Source of the DNA: Phycisphaerae bacterium
Lineage (GTDB): Bacteria; Planctomycetota; Phycisphaerae; UBA1845
Reading direction: 5' to 3'
DNA length: 39,297 bases
Assembly (NCBI GenBank): GCA_021604825.1
Contig: BQJS01000015.1
Span: 1 to 39,297, forward strand
The translations under genes were made by a program, and so were the position numbers. The notes beneath the pieces are model-generated. The model was not told the DNA's origin and did no database searches. It was given only the letters and a program-made list of their open reading frames with translations. Of the stretch, positions 8,728 through 19,110 are shown piece after piece (position 1 is the stretch's first letter; each line of letters opens with the position of its first letter).

Positions 8728-8839
8728 AACATTGGAGAGGGCAGACGCGAAATGCTTACAAAGAATTTGCGAAATTTCTACAATTGGTACGCTTAATTCG
8801 CGGCGAGGTTGCCGGAAATCATTGGAAAGGGAGGATTTT

Positions 8840-8905
8840 GTAGGGTCCGTTGTGCGGACCGCCGGATGTCTTGCTGGGCAAGATCGTCCGCACAGCGGAC
8901 CCTAC
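8840..8905. repeat. REP-like inverted pair of a second hairpin family
   Basis: The 19-base arms 8840-8858 and 8887-8905 are reverse complements with one mismatch. Each arm region also holds a small hairpin of its own: GGTCCG-loop-CGGACC on the left and GTCCG-loop-CGGAC on the right. The pair lies six bases past the sugar transferase stop and upstream of the sigma gene. It has the same architecture as the 4462-4597 element but an unrelated sequence. It could act as a transcription stop on the minus strand, although no T-run follows. Confidence 0.75.
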
Positions 8906-8911
8906 AGATCG

Positions 8912-10381
8912 TCAGCAAGCCCCGCGAAGGAACGTGCCTAGCGTGCGGAAGAGGATGATGATGTCGAGCTCGAGGTTCATGTGCTTGAGGTAGTACAGGT
9001 CGAATTGCAGCTTTCGTTTGGCGTCTTTGATGCTACTGCCATAGCGGAAGCTGATCTGCGCCCAACCGGTGAGGCCGGGTTTGACGAGATTGCGTTCGGA
9101 CCAATACGGGATCTGCTTGCAGAGGTCGATCTGAATGTCGGGTCGTTCCGGTCGCGGGCCCACCACGGACATTTGACCGCGCAGGATGTTGTAGAATTGC
9201 GGCAGCTCGTCCAAGCGCATGCGACGCATGACTCGCCCGACGCGGGTCACGCGGGGGTCATTCGGCTTTGCCCAGACGCTTTCGCCATTCTCGGCGTCAA
9301 TGCGCATTGTCCGAAGCTTGTAGAGTTTGAAAACCGTACCGTTTTTGCCGACGCGATTCTGAGCGTAGAATACCGGGCCGCCGTCTTCGATCTTGATCAG
9401 CAGCGCCAGGATCGGATAGAGCAACATCGAGATCAAGAGGCCAACAGTCGCCACACTGACGTCAAACAATCGTTTGAGTGATGCATACTCGTCGCAGTGG
9501 GCTTTGAGGTCGCTGACGAGGAACCAGTCCGGTGTGATTTCATCAACGAGAATCTGTCCGGCGCATGTTTCATGGAAGGTGGCTTCGTTGGTGACGCGGC
9601 ATCCAAGTCGCAAGCAAGGCAGCATCCACGAGGTCATCTTCTTGCGCTGAGCGCCGTTGCACACGACAATATCCTGGATGCCAAGATTGCGGCAGATTCG
9701 GACCAACTCGTCGGTCGAACCCAGACCGGGCAGGCTCGCCTGAGTACCCTCGGCCGCCGATTGGCTGACAAATCCCATGACCTCATGGGCTGACAAGAAC
9801 CCACCGTCCAATCTTTCAACAAAGGCTTCGGCGGCATGACGCGAGCCGACGACCACGAGCCGGCGTTTGACACTGTGGATCGCATAGCAAGCAAGCAGCC
9901 GAATCGAAAGACCAGCCACCAGATACGTTGCGAAGGTTAGCGCAGCGATGCGCCGACTTAGGCTCGAATACATGCCCACATAGATAATGGCGTAAACAAG
10001 TACCGCCCCAGCCACCGACGTGAGCAGCATGCGGGTGACGATATGCCAGCGGCTATAGAGGGTGGCCCGTTCGTTGAGTCCAAAAATGAGACTGCACACC
10101 GTCAAGCAGGTCACGCAAACGGCGTAGGCCACCGTCGCACCGGTGTGCTTGGTCATTCCGGTCAGATCAAACCAGGCGTATCCCTGGATCAATGCGCCCC
10201 AGAGAATGACGGCATCGATGACGATCCATGCGGGCAGGGGTAAACCGCGGAGCAACTGCCCAATGGTGATAAATGGATGGCGTGGTCGCGATCGTTTGGT
10301 CGCAGAGTCCAGAATCGTCGCGCGCGTGGCGGATACAACGCCAGCGGTAGACTCAACACCCAACGCGTACTCAGACTTCAT
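8912..10381 (-). CDS. Polyprenyl-phosphate sugar-1-phosphate transferase (exopolysaccharide initiation)
   Basis: At 489 residues this fits the WbaP/CpsE-like polyisoprenyl-phosphate hexose-1-phosphate transferases that load the first sugar of an exopolysaccharide or O-antigen repeat unit onto undecaprenyl phosphate. The N-terminal half has four predicted membrane helices (around 48-70, 78-102, 115-140 and 150-170) and a nucleotide-binding-like central domain (RRLVVVGSRHAAEAFVERL). A further hydrophobic segment near residue 315 leads into the catalytic domain with YAQNRVGKNGTVFKLYKLRTM, RMRLDELPQFYN and MSVVGPRPERP, all family hallmarks. The ATG at 10381 has GGAG upstream. No other polysaccharide genes adjoin it, so it appears to be a stand-alone initiating transferase. 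Confidence 0.93.
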   Translation of the reverse strand: MKSEYALGVESTAGVVSATRATILDSATKRSRPRHPFITIGQLLRGLPLPAWIVIDAVILWGALIQGYAWFDLTGMTKHTGATVAYAVCVTCLTVCSLIFGLNERATLYSRWHIVTRMLLTSVAGAVLVYAIIYVGMYSSLSRRIAALTFATYLVAGLSIRLLACYAIHSVKRRLVVVGSRHAAEAFVERLDGGFLSAHEVMGFVSQSAAEGTQASLPGLGSTDELVRICRNLGIQDIVVCNGAQRKKMTSWMLPCLRLGCRVTNEATFHETCAGQILVDEITPDWFLVSDLKAHCDEYASLKRLFDVSVATVGLLISMLLYPILALLIKIEDGGPVFYAQNRVGKNGTVFKLYKLRTMRIDAENGESVWAKPNDPRVTRVGRVMRRMRLDELPQFYNILRGQMSVVGPRPERPDIQIDLCKQIPYWSERNLVKPGLTGWAQISFRYGSSIKDAKRKLQFDLYYLKHMNLELDIIILFRTLGTFLRGAC

Positions 10382-10773
10382 CAGTTGCAGACTCCGACAG
10401 ATTTTGATGTGTAGAAACCTGCTTTGAGCATCGGCTGAAAGCGAAGAGGGCTGGAATTATAGGTCGCCGGTCGGTGATCGATTTGACTGAACGCAATTTC
10501 GACCGCGAACTTTCACGAACTGCAAGACAATGGGCTGCAAGAATTGCGCGTCGCCCGGCAGTTTTTGCGCAGTGGGCAAGTAGGTTCGCAAGTTGCGTGC
10601 ATCACGTGGGAGAACCGATATTTCCGGTCTCAGTTTGACCCTTCAGGTTCCGATATCATCGTTACATAGCAGTACGAAAATGACCATGCGTCGCCGAGAA
10701 GTTGATCGGTTCCGATTCATATTGTCGCAATGCATACAACGCAATGGATACAACGATGTGCAAGAGGTTCACA
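10382..10773. other. Divergent intergenic region
   Basis: This 392-base gap separates the divergent sugar transferase and lipoprotein genes and must hold promoters for both. I see no strong -35/-10 pair, no perfect inverted repeat and no convincing small gene. An open extension of the lipoprotein frame back to 10702 lacks a ribosome site and a signal sequence and is left out. Confidence 0.4.
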
Positions 10774-11553
10774 ATGACCAATAATGATCGAATGTTTCAA
10801 TGGGCGGGTGGTTTGATTCTGTTGGCGGTGGGCGGCTGCGCTCAGCATAGCCATGACGTGTATTCAACGTCCGCAGAGCCAGCCGGTTGGTCAGATCTTT
10901 CGCCCGGCGCTTCGGTGACTTCGGATGAGGGGTATCGGTTGCTCGTGCCACAAGCCACCGAAGGACTGTTTCCGGCATCAATCTCGGTCGCCCGGATCGC
11001 GCAGTCGTCCTACAACGGCGGGCAACTGGTCCTTGCGATGAAACCTGAAGTGGATTTTCTCGCGTGGAATTCAGTGTTCGATGATTTTCGCGCCGTCAGC
11101 GAAGTCTTCCCACTCAACGAAAAGGATCTCGACGGTGGTGAGGTGTCGGCGGAGAACTTGATGACCGCGTCGGAAGCGCTCGAAGCCGGTCTGATGCTTC
11201 TGTATACCGAGTCACGTGGGGGGTACGATCGATGCAGTCTTTCGGGCGTGCTTTACGACGTTCGATCGCGACAGGCTTTGGCGGCGATTCATGCAAACAG
11301 TTTGATATCAGATCCCGTCTCGCCCGACGAGCGGAAGGCCCGCACGGCGTCGGCTGACACCCGCGAAGACCGCGACCCGCGACTGGTGGCAGTCGATGCG
11401 TTTGAATCGCATGTGCGCGATTGCCTCCGACGGCTGATGACCAAAGACAAGTCCAAGAACGTGGGCCCGATCGAGGGCTGGATTCCGACCTACACGGTCG
11501 AGCCACTCATTTGGCCGACATCGTATCCATCCAATAATCCGACTCGCAGGTAG
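10774..11553 (+). CDS. Putative lipoprotein of unknown function
   Basis: A 259-residue protein with a type II signal peptide: a hydrophobic core and the lipobox LAVGGC, placing the lipidated cysteine at residue 22. The ATG at 10774 follows AGAGG and gives a normal lipoprotein leader, whereas in-frame upstream ATGs do not. The mature part looks like a mixed alpha/beta domain (VARIAQSSYNGGQLVLAMKP, SGVLYDVRSRQALAAIHAN) ending in a proline- and asparagine-rich tail. I do not recognise the family. It would be anchored to a membrane on the periplasmic side. Neighbours give no clue: it is followed by the cold-shock gene, which has its own promoter. Confidence 0.75.
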   Translation: MTNNDRMFQWAGGLILLAVGGCAQHSHDVYSTSAEPAGWSDLSPGASVTSDEGYRLLVPQATEGLFPASISVARIAQSSYNGGQLVLAMKPEVDFLAWNSVFDDFRAVSEVFPLNEKDLDGGEVSAENLMTASEALEAGLMLLYTESRGGYDRCSLSGVLYDVRSRQALAAIHANSLISDPVSPDERKARTASADTREDRDPRLVAVDAFESHVRDCLRRLMTKDKSKNVGPIEGWIPTYTVEPLIWPTSYPSNNPTRR

Positions 11554-11671
11554 GGCGAATCGCAGGTAACGCGATGGCGATCGGTTCACGTAATGGCGAC
11601 GGTGCGCGAGACCCCTGTGAAATTCAAATACGGTCGCCGAATTAATGCTTAATCGCCACAAAAGGCCCGGT

Positions 11672-11700
11672 TTGACACTTTGAGGGGCATGGCGTAGATT
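11672..11700 (+). promoter_or_regulatory. Strong sigma-70-type promoter of the cold-shock gene
   Basis: A perfect -35 TTGACA (11672-11677) is followed after exactly 17 bases by TAGATT (11695-11700). This is the best promoter match in the window. Transcription would begin near 11707. Confidence 0.65.
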
Positions 11701-11706
11701 GTTTTT

Positions 11707-11813
11707 GGTTCAAGGCACTTCGATTCTCTACTTTCGGGGCCGTTCTGATTTGAGGCATCGTTTGTTTCAAACTGACCTCGTGCGAAGTGCAGATATTGTA
11801 GAAGGTTGTTTCA
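11707..11813 (+). promoter_or_regulatory. Long 5' leader of the cold-shock mRNA
   Basis: If the promoter at 11672 is used, the transcript carries about 107 untranslated bases before the ATG at 11814. Long structured leaders that refold with temperature are known for cspA-type mRNAs. I cannot fold this one reliably. The only ribosome-site candidate is a GAAGG about eight bases before the ATG. Confidence 0.4.
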
Positions 11814-12020
11814 ATGCAAGGTACAGTAAAGTGGTTTAATGACACCAAGGGTTTTGGCTTCGTGGCTCCTGAAGATGGATCAGCGGACGTTTTCGTCCAC
11901 TATTCCGCCATCGAAGGTGACGGCTTTAAGTCGTTGGCTGAAGGAGTCGTGGTTGAATTCGAAATTACCGTCGAGGGCAAGGGACCGAAAGCGTCCAACG
12001 TCCGCGTCGTCGGCAACTAG
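11814..12020 (+). CDS. Cold-shock domain protein (CspA family)
   Basis: A 68-residue single OB-fold protein covering the whole family length. RNP1 is KGFGFV and RNP2 is VFVHYSAI; the usual second phenylalanine of VFVHFSAI is tyrosine here. It begins with the typical [10 protein letters not shown]. Such proteins bind single-stranded RNA and DNA and act as RNA chaperones in cold or stationary-phase conditions. It is a single-gene transcription unit with its own promoter, long leader and a strong terminator. Confidence 0.96.
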   Translation: MQGTVKWFNDTKGFGFVAPEDGSADVFVHYSAIEGDGFKSLAEGVVVEFEITVEGKGPKASNVRVVGN

Positions 12021-12110
12021 TTCCTGCCGAGTCGCCAGGTGATTATGTCGCCAGGCAGATCATTTCGATTCAATTTTCAAGATTCAAATGATCGACTAGA
12101 ATTCAGAAGG

Positions 12111-12142
12111 CCCGCCCTTACAAAAGGGCGGGTCTTTTTTTT
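12111..12142 (+). terminator. Intrinsic terminator after the cold-shock gene
   Basis: CCCGCCCTT (12111-12119) pairs perfectly with AAGGGCGGG (12124-12132) around a four-base loop. TC and eight T residues follow. This is a textbook rho-independent terminator on the plus strand. Confidence 0.95.
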
Positions 12143-12226
12143 AGCAAGTTTTTTAGAATGTCACGGTTGATGGCACGTCGGAAAATCAACGAAACGTGGA
12201 TTCCGGCGCGAGCGAGTGCGTAAGCA

Positions 12227-14158
12227 ATGGGCGTCATTCAGTTACAAAATGTCACCAAGGAGTTCGGCAGCCTGCGGGTGCTGGACGGCATATCCGTCGA
12301 GTTTCATTCCGGGCGGATCACCGGCATCGTCGGTCCCAATGGGGCGGGAAAGACGACGCTCTTTCGAATGATTAGCGGCGAATTGGAACCGGACCTCGGG
12401 ACTGTGACCAAGTCGCGCGACCTGAAGGTTGGTTATCTCACGCAGGACCCGACGCTCCGCTCCGATGCCACCCTCCACGATGAGGTATTGAGCGTGTTCG
12501 AGGGGCTGCTCGCGATCGAACATCGGATGCAAAAGGTGTCCGAAGAAATCGCCCATCAGCACGACAGCGACGGCATCGACGAATTGATGAAACAATACGA
12601 TCGCCTCAATGCCGAATTCGAAACGGCTGGCGGTTATGCGCATGAGCAACGTCTTGAAGAAGTGCTGGGCGGGTTGGGGTTTTCAGTCGAGGATCGCAAA
12701 CTCCCTGTGTCGGCGCTGTCGGGCGGACAAAAGTGTCGCGCCGCTTTGGCGAAGTTGCTCCTGCAAGATCACAACATGTTGCTGCTCGACGAACCGACGA
12801 ACCATTTGGACATTGACGCGGTCCGCTGGTTAGAAAAATTTTTGGCGGGCCATCATGGTGGGGCGGTAATTATTTCGCACGATCGTTACCTGATGGACCG
12901 GGTGACGGACCGAATCGTCGAAGTCGACAAGCGGCGGGTCACGTCGTACACCGGCAATTATTCAACCTACATCGAAACCAAAGAACGCAACCGACTCAGC
13001 GCCGAGCGCCAGTTTTCGAAGGACAAGGATTTCATCAACAAGGAGCGGGCATTTATCAACAAGCACATGGCTGGCCAGCGCACCAAGGAAGCGCAAGGCC
13101 GCCAAAAACGCTTGGAACGTCGCCTGCGAAACGGTGAGTTCGTCACCGATGTCGAGTCAAAACGTCGCAATGTCAAGTTTGAATTCGACGAAGGCAGCAC
13201 GCTCGGCGGCGAAATCATGCGGATTGAGGAACTCGCCAAATCGTTTGACGGTAAAGACCTGTTTCGCGACATGAGTTTTCTGATCGAAGCCGGTCAGCGG
13301 CTGGGCATCACCGGTCCAAACGGCACGGGAAAATCGACGCTGATCAAAATTTTGCAAGGCATGGTGCCGGCCAGCGGGGGAACTTTCGAATGGAACCCGA
13401 AAGTGTCGGTCGCGTATTTCGCGCAGGAGGCCAAGGCCTTAACTGGCAGTCATACGCTCGTTAAGGAAATGCAAATCATTCGCCCGGGTATCACCGAGGG
13501 AGAAGCGCGATCGCATTTGGGCCGGTTTAACTTCATTGGTGACGACGCGTTCAAACCGTTGCACGTCTTGTCGGGCGGTGAGCAATCGCGCATCCGGTTA
13601 ATCAAACTTCTCGAAGAAAACCCGAACGTCTTGGTGCTGGACGAACCGACCAACCATTTGGACATTCCATCGTGTGAAGCGCTGGAAGCAGCGCTGGCGG
13701 AATTCCCCGGGACGATCATTGCGGTGAGCCACGATCGATATTTTCTCGATCGGTTGATCAGTCACTTGCTGGTGATTCGTCCCGAAGGGCATCGATTGGT
13801 TCGCGGGAATTATTCTGACTACGCGGAGTTCTTGGAGAAGCGGCCTAGCATTTGGGAAAAAGATGCGGAAACCGCTTCATCGCAGAATGCCAACAACAAA
13901 AAATCGCAGTCAACAAAATCAAGTGCGAAGGGCAAGAAGAAAGCGGACTCTCGTTTCGATGTCCTGCCCGTTGAGAAAATCGAAGAGTTGGTGATGGATT
14001 GCGAAGGAAAATTGGCGGCTGCCAACGAACGGTTCGCAACGCCCGAAGTTTATCGCGATCCGGAGCAGGTGGCTGAGCTTCGCCAGATCATCGACGCACT
14101 CCGCGAAGAACTTGCTGAGCTGGAATCGGTTTGGCAAGAGCGCGTCGAACAAGCCTGA
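12227..14158 (+). CDS. ABC-F family ATPase (ribosome-associated type)
   Basis: The 643-residue protein has two ATP-binding cassettes on one chain and no membrane domain. The first has GPNGAGKTT at 36-44, LSGGQKCR and LLLDEPTNHLD; the second has GPNGTGKST, LSGGEQSR and LVLDEPTNHLD. Between them is the charged linker (KERNRLSAERQFSKDKDF through RQKRLERRLRNGEF) that in ABC-F proteins reaches the ribosomal P/E site. After a Lys/Ser-rich spacer a C-terminal helical pair (KIEELVMDCEGKL, ELRQIIDALREELAELESVW) resembles the Uup/YdiF coiled-coil tail. It probably acts in translation rather than transport; resistance function cannot be inferred. The ATG at 12227 lacks a strong ribosome site, but the fold begins immediately. 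Confidence 0.93.
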   Translation: MGVIQLQNVTKEFGSLRVLDGISVEFHSGRITGIVGPNGAGKTTLFRMISGELEPDLGTVTKSRDLKVGYLTQDPTLRSDATLHDEVLSVFEGLLAIEHRMQKVSEEIAHQHDSDGIDELMKQYDRLNAEFETAGGYAHEQRLEEVLGGLGFSVEDRKLPVSALSGGQKCRAALAKLLLQDHNMLLLDEPTNHLDIDAVRWLEKFLAGHHGGAVIISHDRYLMDRVTDRIVEVDKRRVTSYTGNYSTYIETKERNRLSAERQFSKDKDFINKERAFINKHMAGQRTKEAQGRQKRLERRLRNGEFVTDVESKRRNVKFEFDEGSTLGGEIMRIEELAKSFDGKDLFRDMSFLIEAGQRLGITGPNGTGKSTLIKILQGMVPASGGTFEWNPKVSVAYFAQEAKALTGSHTLVKEMQIIRPGITEGEARSHLGRFNFIGDDAFKPLHVLSGGEQSRIRLIKLLEENPNVLVLDEPTNHLDIPSCEALEAALAEFPGTIIAVSHDRYFLDRLISHLLVIRPEGHRLVRGNYSDYAEFLEKRPSIWEKDAETASSQNANNKKSQSTKSSAKGKKKADSRFDVLPVEKIEELVMDCEGKLAAANERFATPEVYRDPEQVAELRQIIDALREELAELESVWQERVEQA

Positions 14159-14247
14159 TTGGTAGGCGCGGCGTGTCGCTGCGTACTTTGATAGAATCGC
14201 CGCCGCGTCATTCTGGCCAATTGAAATGCTGCGAGTTGAAACCTGTC

Positions 14248-15414
14248 ATGTTTGAAGCCCCGGATCTATACGACATCGTCCGCCTGCTGACCGACGACCA
14301 ACGGATGATCACGTCCACTGTGCGGCGATTCGTTTCGGACCGCGTCCTGCCCGACATCAACCAGCACTTTCATGAGGGGACGTTCCCCGTGGGAATCGTG
14401 CCCGAGATGGGGGCGCTGGGATTGCTGGGTAGCAACTTGAAAGGATACGGATGCTCCGATGTCGATGCGGTTTCGTACGGTCTGATCAATCAGGAATTGG
14501 AGCGCGGTGATAGCGGGCTGCGCAGTTTTGTGTCCGTGCAGACCAGTCTGTGCATGTGGCCGATCTTCACCTACGGCAGCGACGAGCAGAAGGATCGGTG
14601 GCTTCTTGCGATGGCCAAGGGCGAGGCGATCGGTTGCTTCGGTTTAACCGAGACCGGACACGGTTCCGATCCCGGCGGGATGATCTCCAACGTTCGTCGC
14701 GATGGCAGCGATTTGATTCTCAACGGTGGCAAGATGTGGATCACCAATGGGTCGATCGCCGATGTCGCGATTGTATGGGCCAAGCTCGATGACACGGTGC
14801 GCGGGTTCCTCGTCGAGAAGGGGATGAAGGGCTACACGACGCGAGACATTCATAACAAATTTTCGCTGCGGGCGTCGGTGACTTCGGAGTTGCTGTTCGA
14901 GGACGTGCGGCTACCCGCCGAAAATATGCTGCCGCATGATAAGGCCGTCGGGTTACGTGGGCCGTTATCGTGTCTGAATCAAGCACGATACGGGATCGCG
15001 TGGGGGGCGATCGGCGCGGCGATGGCGTGTTACGATGAGGCTTTGCAATACGCCAAAGAGCGAAAACAGTTCGACCGACCGATCGCAAGTTTCCAATTGG
15101 TGCAGCGCAAACTTGCGAAGATGGTCACCGAAATTACCAAAGCCCAGTTGTTGGCCCTTCGCCTCGGACAGTTGAAAGATGAGGGCAAGGTCCGCCACGA
15201 TCAAGTATCGATGGCCAAAATGAACAACGTCGAGATGGCCCTCAAATGCGCCCGCGTCGCCCGCGACATTCTAGGAGCGGCAGGCATCTGCGACGATTTC
15301 CAATGTGGCCGCCACATGTGCAACCTCGAAAGCGTCTATACCTACGAGGGCACCCACGACATTCACACGCTGATCGTAGGCGAAGCGATCACCGGCATCC
15401 GCGCATTAGCATAA
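14248..15414 (+). CDS. Acyl-CoA dehydrogenase, glutaryl-CoA dehydrogenase-like
   Basis: A 388-residue FAD flavoprotein. The pattern ELERGDSGLRS with SVQTSLCM, CFGLTETGHGSDPGGM, KMWITNGSIADVAIVWAK, NKFSLRASVTSELLFEDV, LNQARYGIAWG and the terminal YEGTHDIHTLIVGEAITGI runs parallel to glutaryl-CoA dehydrogenase. The catalytic base is Glu367 in YEGTHDIH, and the Glu/Arg pair in ELER...LRS matches residues that contact the glutaryl carboxylate. It would oxidise and decarboxylate glutaryl-CoA to crotonyl-CoA in lysine and tryptophan breakdown. The start at 14248 is chosen because MFEAPDLYDIVRLL begins the fold; an open extension overlaps the ABC-F gene. No partner lysine-pathway genes are nearby, so substrate is a strong but untested assignment. 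Confidence 0.88.
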   Translation: MFEAPDLYDIVRLLTDDQRMITSTVRRFVSDRVLPDINQHFHEGTFPVGIVPEMGALGLLGSNLKGYGCSDVDAVSYGLINQELERGDSGLRSFVSVQTSLCMWPIFTYGSDEQKDRWLLAMAKGEAIGCFGLTETGHGSDPGGMISNVRRDGSDLILNGGKMWITNGSIADVAIVWAKLDDTVRGFLVEKGMKGYTTRDIHNKFSLRASVTSELLFEDVRLPAENMLPHDKAVGLRGPLSCLNQARYGIAWGAIGAAMACYDEALQYAKERKQFDRPIASFQLVQRKLAKMVTEITKAQLLALRLGQLKDEGKVRHDQVSMAKMNNVEMALKCARVARDILGAAGICDDFQCGRHMCNLESVYTYEGTHDIHTLIVGEAITGIRALA

Positions 15415-15427
15415 AGACATCGCGGCG

Positions 15428-15976
15428 ATGACCCATAGAGTTAACATTCTGGGAGCGTCGGGTTGCGGCGCATCAACGATCGGCCGGACCCTCGCGGTCG
15501 AGTTGTCGATTCCGCATTTCGATTGCGACGACTATTACCATTCGCCAACCGATCCACCGTTTCAGATTCAGTGCACGCCGAGGCAACGCTTCGACGCCAT
15601 TACCGCAGACCTTTCACCGAGTGGCAGTTGGGTCTTGTCAGGTGGCGTGGCTGGTTGGAACCCATATCCGCAGCTTGAATTTACGATGATTGTGTTTGTG
15701 ACCTTGCCCACGCCGATTCGTGTTGAGCGACTGCGCGCACGCGAGTACGTACGCTTCGGAGATCGCATCCGCAATGGAGGCGACATGCACGAGGCGCATG
15801 AGGAATTCATCGAATGGGCATCGCGCTACGATGTGGGCGACGTGGAGGGGAAGACCCGCGAGCGACACGAGGCCTACCTAGCCGAACAAACGTGCCCGGT
15901 GATTCGAATTGACGGCGCGAAACCGATCGAGGAATCAGTCCGAATAGTTTGCCTGGAGCTGGACGGCGCCGGATAA
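15428..15976 (+). CDS. P-loop NTPase, adenylate/shikimate-kinase-like, lacking the Walker lysine
   Basis: This 182-residue protein has the small nucleoside-kinase fold: a first strand VNILGASGCGAST as the phosphate loop (residues 5-17), FDCDDYY as the acceptor-site strand, VLSGGVAGW as the Walker-B-like segment, and a lid rich in Arg (RVERLRAREYVRFGDR). The usual Walker A lysine is alanine at residue 15. Related small NTPases with GASGSGT-type loops also lack it, so this may be a property of the subfamily rather than an inactivating change. The substrate is unknown. It starts 13 bases after the dehydrogenase stop, and the next gene follows 8 bases after its own, suggesting a short operon. Confidence 0.75.
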   Translation: MTHRVNILGASGCGASTIGRTLAVELSIPHFDCDDYYHSPTDPPFQIQCTPRQRFDAITADLSPSGSWVLSGGVAGWNPYPQLEFTMIVFVTLPTPIRVERLRAREYVRFGDRIRNGGDMHEAHEEFIEWASRYDVGDVEGKTRERHEAYLAEQTCPVIRIDGAKPIEESVRIVCLELDGAG

Positions 15977-15984
15977 TCTCAGAC

Positions 15985-16323
15985 ATGCAAGATCCAGCCG
16001 TCATCCGAATGGGCTACTTCAAAGTCCGCATTCGCACGCGCGAGTGGGCGGAAGGGGAGCGCGTCTCCTTGCTCGATGTGAAGGGGATCTCCAAAGCGCG
16101 GATGAACCTGCTGTTCAAAGAAAAGTATTTCACAGCCACCCGCATTATGACCACGCCAATCGACGAAATGGTCGAACGTCTCGCACCGCACGATCCATTC
16201 TTCCACGATCCGGTTAAGACCCGTGAAATCCTCGAGGACTGGCGATCGCAGATTCGCCAACTCTGGCTGGACAAGACCGGCGAGCCCGAGCCAGCCGATT
16301 GGATATTTGAGAAAGAAATGTGA
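15985..16323 (+). CDS. Small hypothetical protein with helix-hairpin-helix-like segment
   Basis: The 112-residue protein is not a family I can name. Residues 30-60 (LLDVKGISKARMNLLF, then ATRIMTTPIDEMVERL) resemble a helix-hairpin-helix unit, where a GIS/GIG turn separates two helices; such units commonly bind DNA backbone or act as structural parts. The rest is charged and ends in DWIFEKEM. The ATG at 15985 lies eight bases after the upstream stop; a slightly longer reading from 15949 would overlap the P-loop gene. Function is unknown. Confidence 0.6.
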   Translation: MQDPAVIRMGYFKVRIRTREWAEGERVSLLDVKGISKARMNLLFKEKYFTATRIMTTPIDEMVERLAPHDPFFHDPVKTREILEDWRSQIRQLWLDKTGEPEPADWIFEKEM

Positions 16324-16341
16324 GCGGAGAATTACTCAACC

Positions 16342-17040
16342 ATGCACTTAGAGCTAATGCGTGAAGAAGCAAGGGAATTCCCTGTAATCGAGGAGCCGCT
16401 TAAGTATACGTCAATCAAGATTTGGCATTGTAGTTACAAATCCCTCATGCCCTTGGCCAATTTCGCCAACGTTCGATCGCTAGAAATTGCAACAATTCCA
16501 GACGACAACATTGATTTCATTGGGAAGCTTCGCGAGTTGCGGTCGCTTCACATCCTTCATCTTCCCAAAGTCACGTCACTTAGACCGATTGGCAGGCTCA
16601 ATAAATTGAGAAAACTGTATTTGGAGGTACTGCCTAGTTGGAGTTATTCAAACAAGAGGACCTTTGTAGACTCGTTGCGCCCACTTGCAAATTTGAAAGA
16701 GATCGAGGACATATGGTTGGATTCCATCGTCCCAACAGATGGAGACTTGAGGATTCTGCTGCGATGTCCGAGGCTTAAGACCCTTCACACCCTTGATGAC
16801 TATCCGTTGGAGCAGTTCGCGTGGATCAACGGACGCCGCCCCAAGATAAAGGGAAGGTTCTTGATGCCAATCATGACGCTCAACGAATGTCCCTGCTCCA
16901 AATGCGGCACACCTTTAGTTGTATTGTCTGGTGTCCTCAAATACGGGACCAAATGTCCCCAATGCCATCACAAGAGGGTTCAACAGCATCTAGCTGATTG
17001 GGAAACATGCCGTGCCCGAGCAGAGCGATACAGGCGGTAG
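16342..17040 (+). CDS. Leucine-rich-repeat protein with C-terminal zinc ribbon
   Basis: A 232-residue protein of two parts. Residues 20-160 hold about five irregular leucine-rich repeats (FANVRSLEIATI, LRELRSLHILHL, LNKLRKLYLEVL, LKEIEDIWLDSI, CPRLKTLHTL), a solenoid usually used for protein binding. Residues 177-215 hold a four-cysteine zinc ribbon, CSKCGTPL and CPQCHHKR. There is no signal peptide, so it is probably cytoplasmic. The nucleotide composition is visibly more AT-rich than in the neighbours, and codon choice is different, hinting at recent transfer. I know no named family with this pairing. Partner genes are not evident. Confidence 0.65.
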   Translation: MHLELMREEAREFPVIEEPLKYTSIKIWHCSYKSLMPLANFANVRSLEIATIPDDNIDFIGKLRELRSLHILHLPKVTSLRPIGRLNKLRKLYLEVLPSWSYSNKRTFVDSLRPLANLKEIEDIWLDSIVPTDGDLRILLRCPRLKTLHTLDDYPLEQFAWINGRRPKIKGRFLMPIMTLNECPCSKCGTPLVVLSGVLKYGTKCPQCHHKRVQQHLADWETCRARAERYRR

Positions 17041-19018
<1,978 letters not shown>

Positions 19019-19110
19019 TTCGTTTTGAAATTGGCGATCGTCGCGCCGATGCGTGCGACGGATCGTGTTATCGATATTCTCAGGATTTGCTTGAAAGGAA
19101 GTATAGAACC

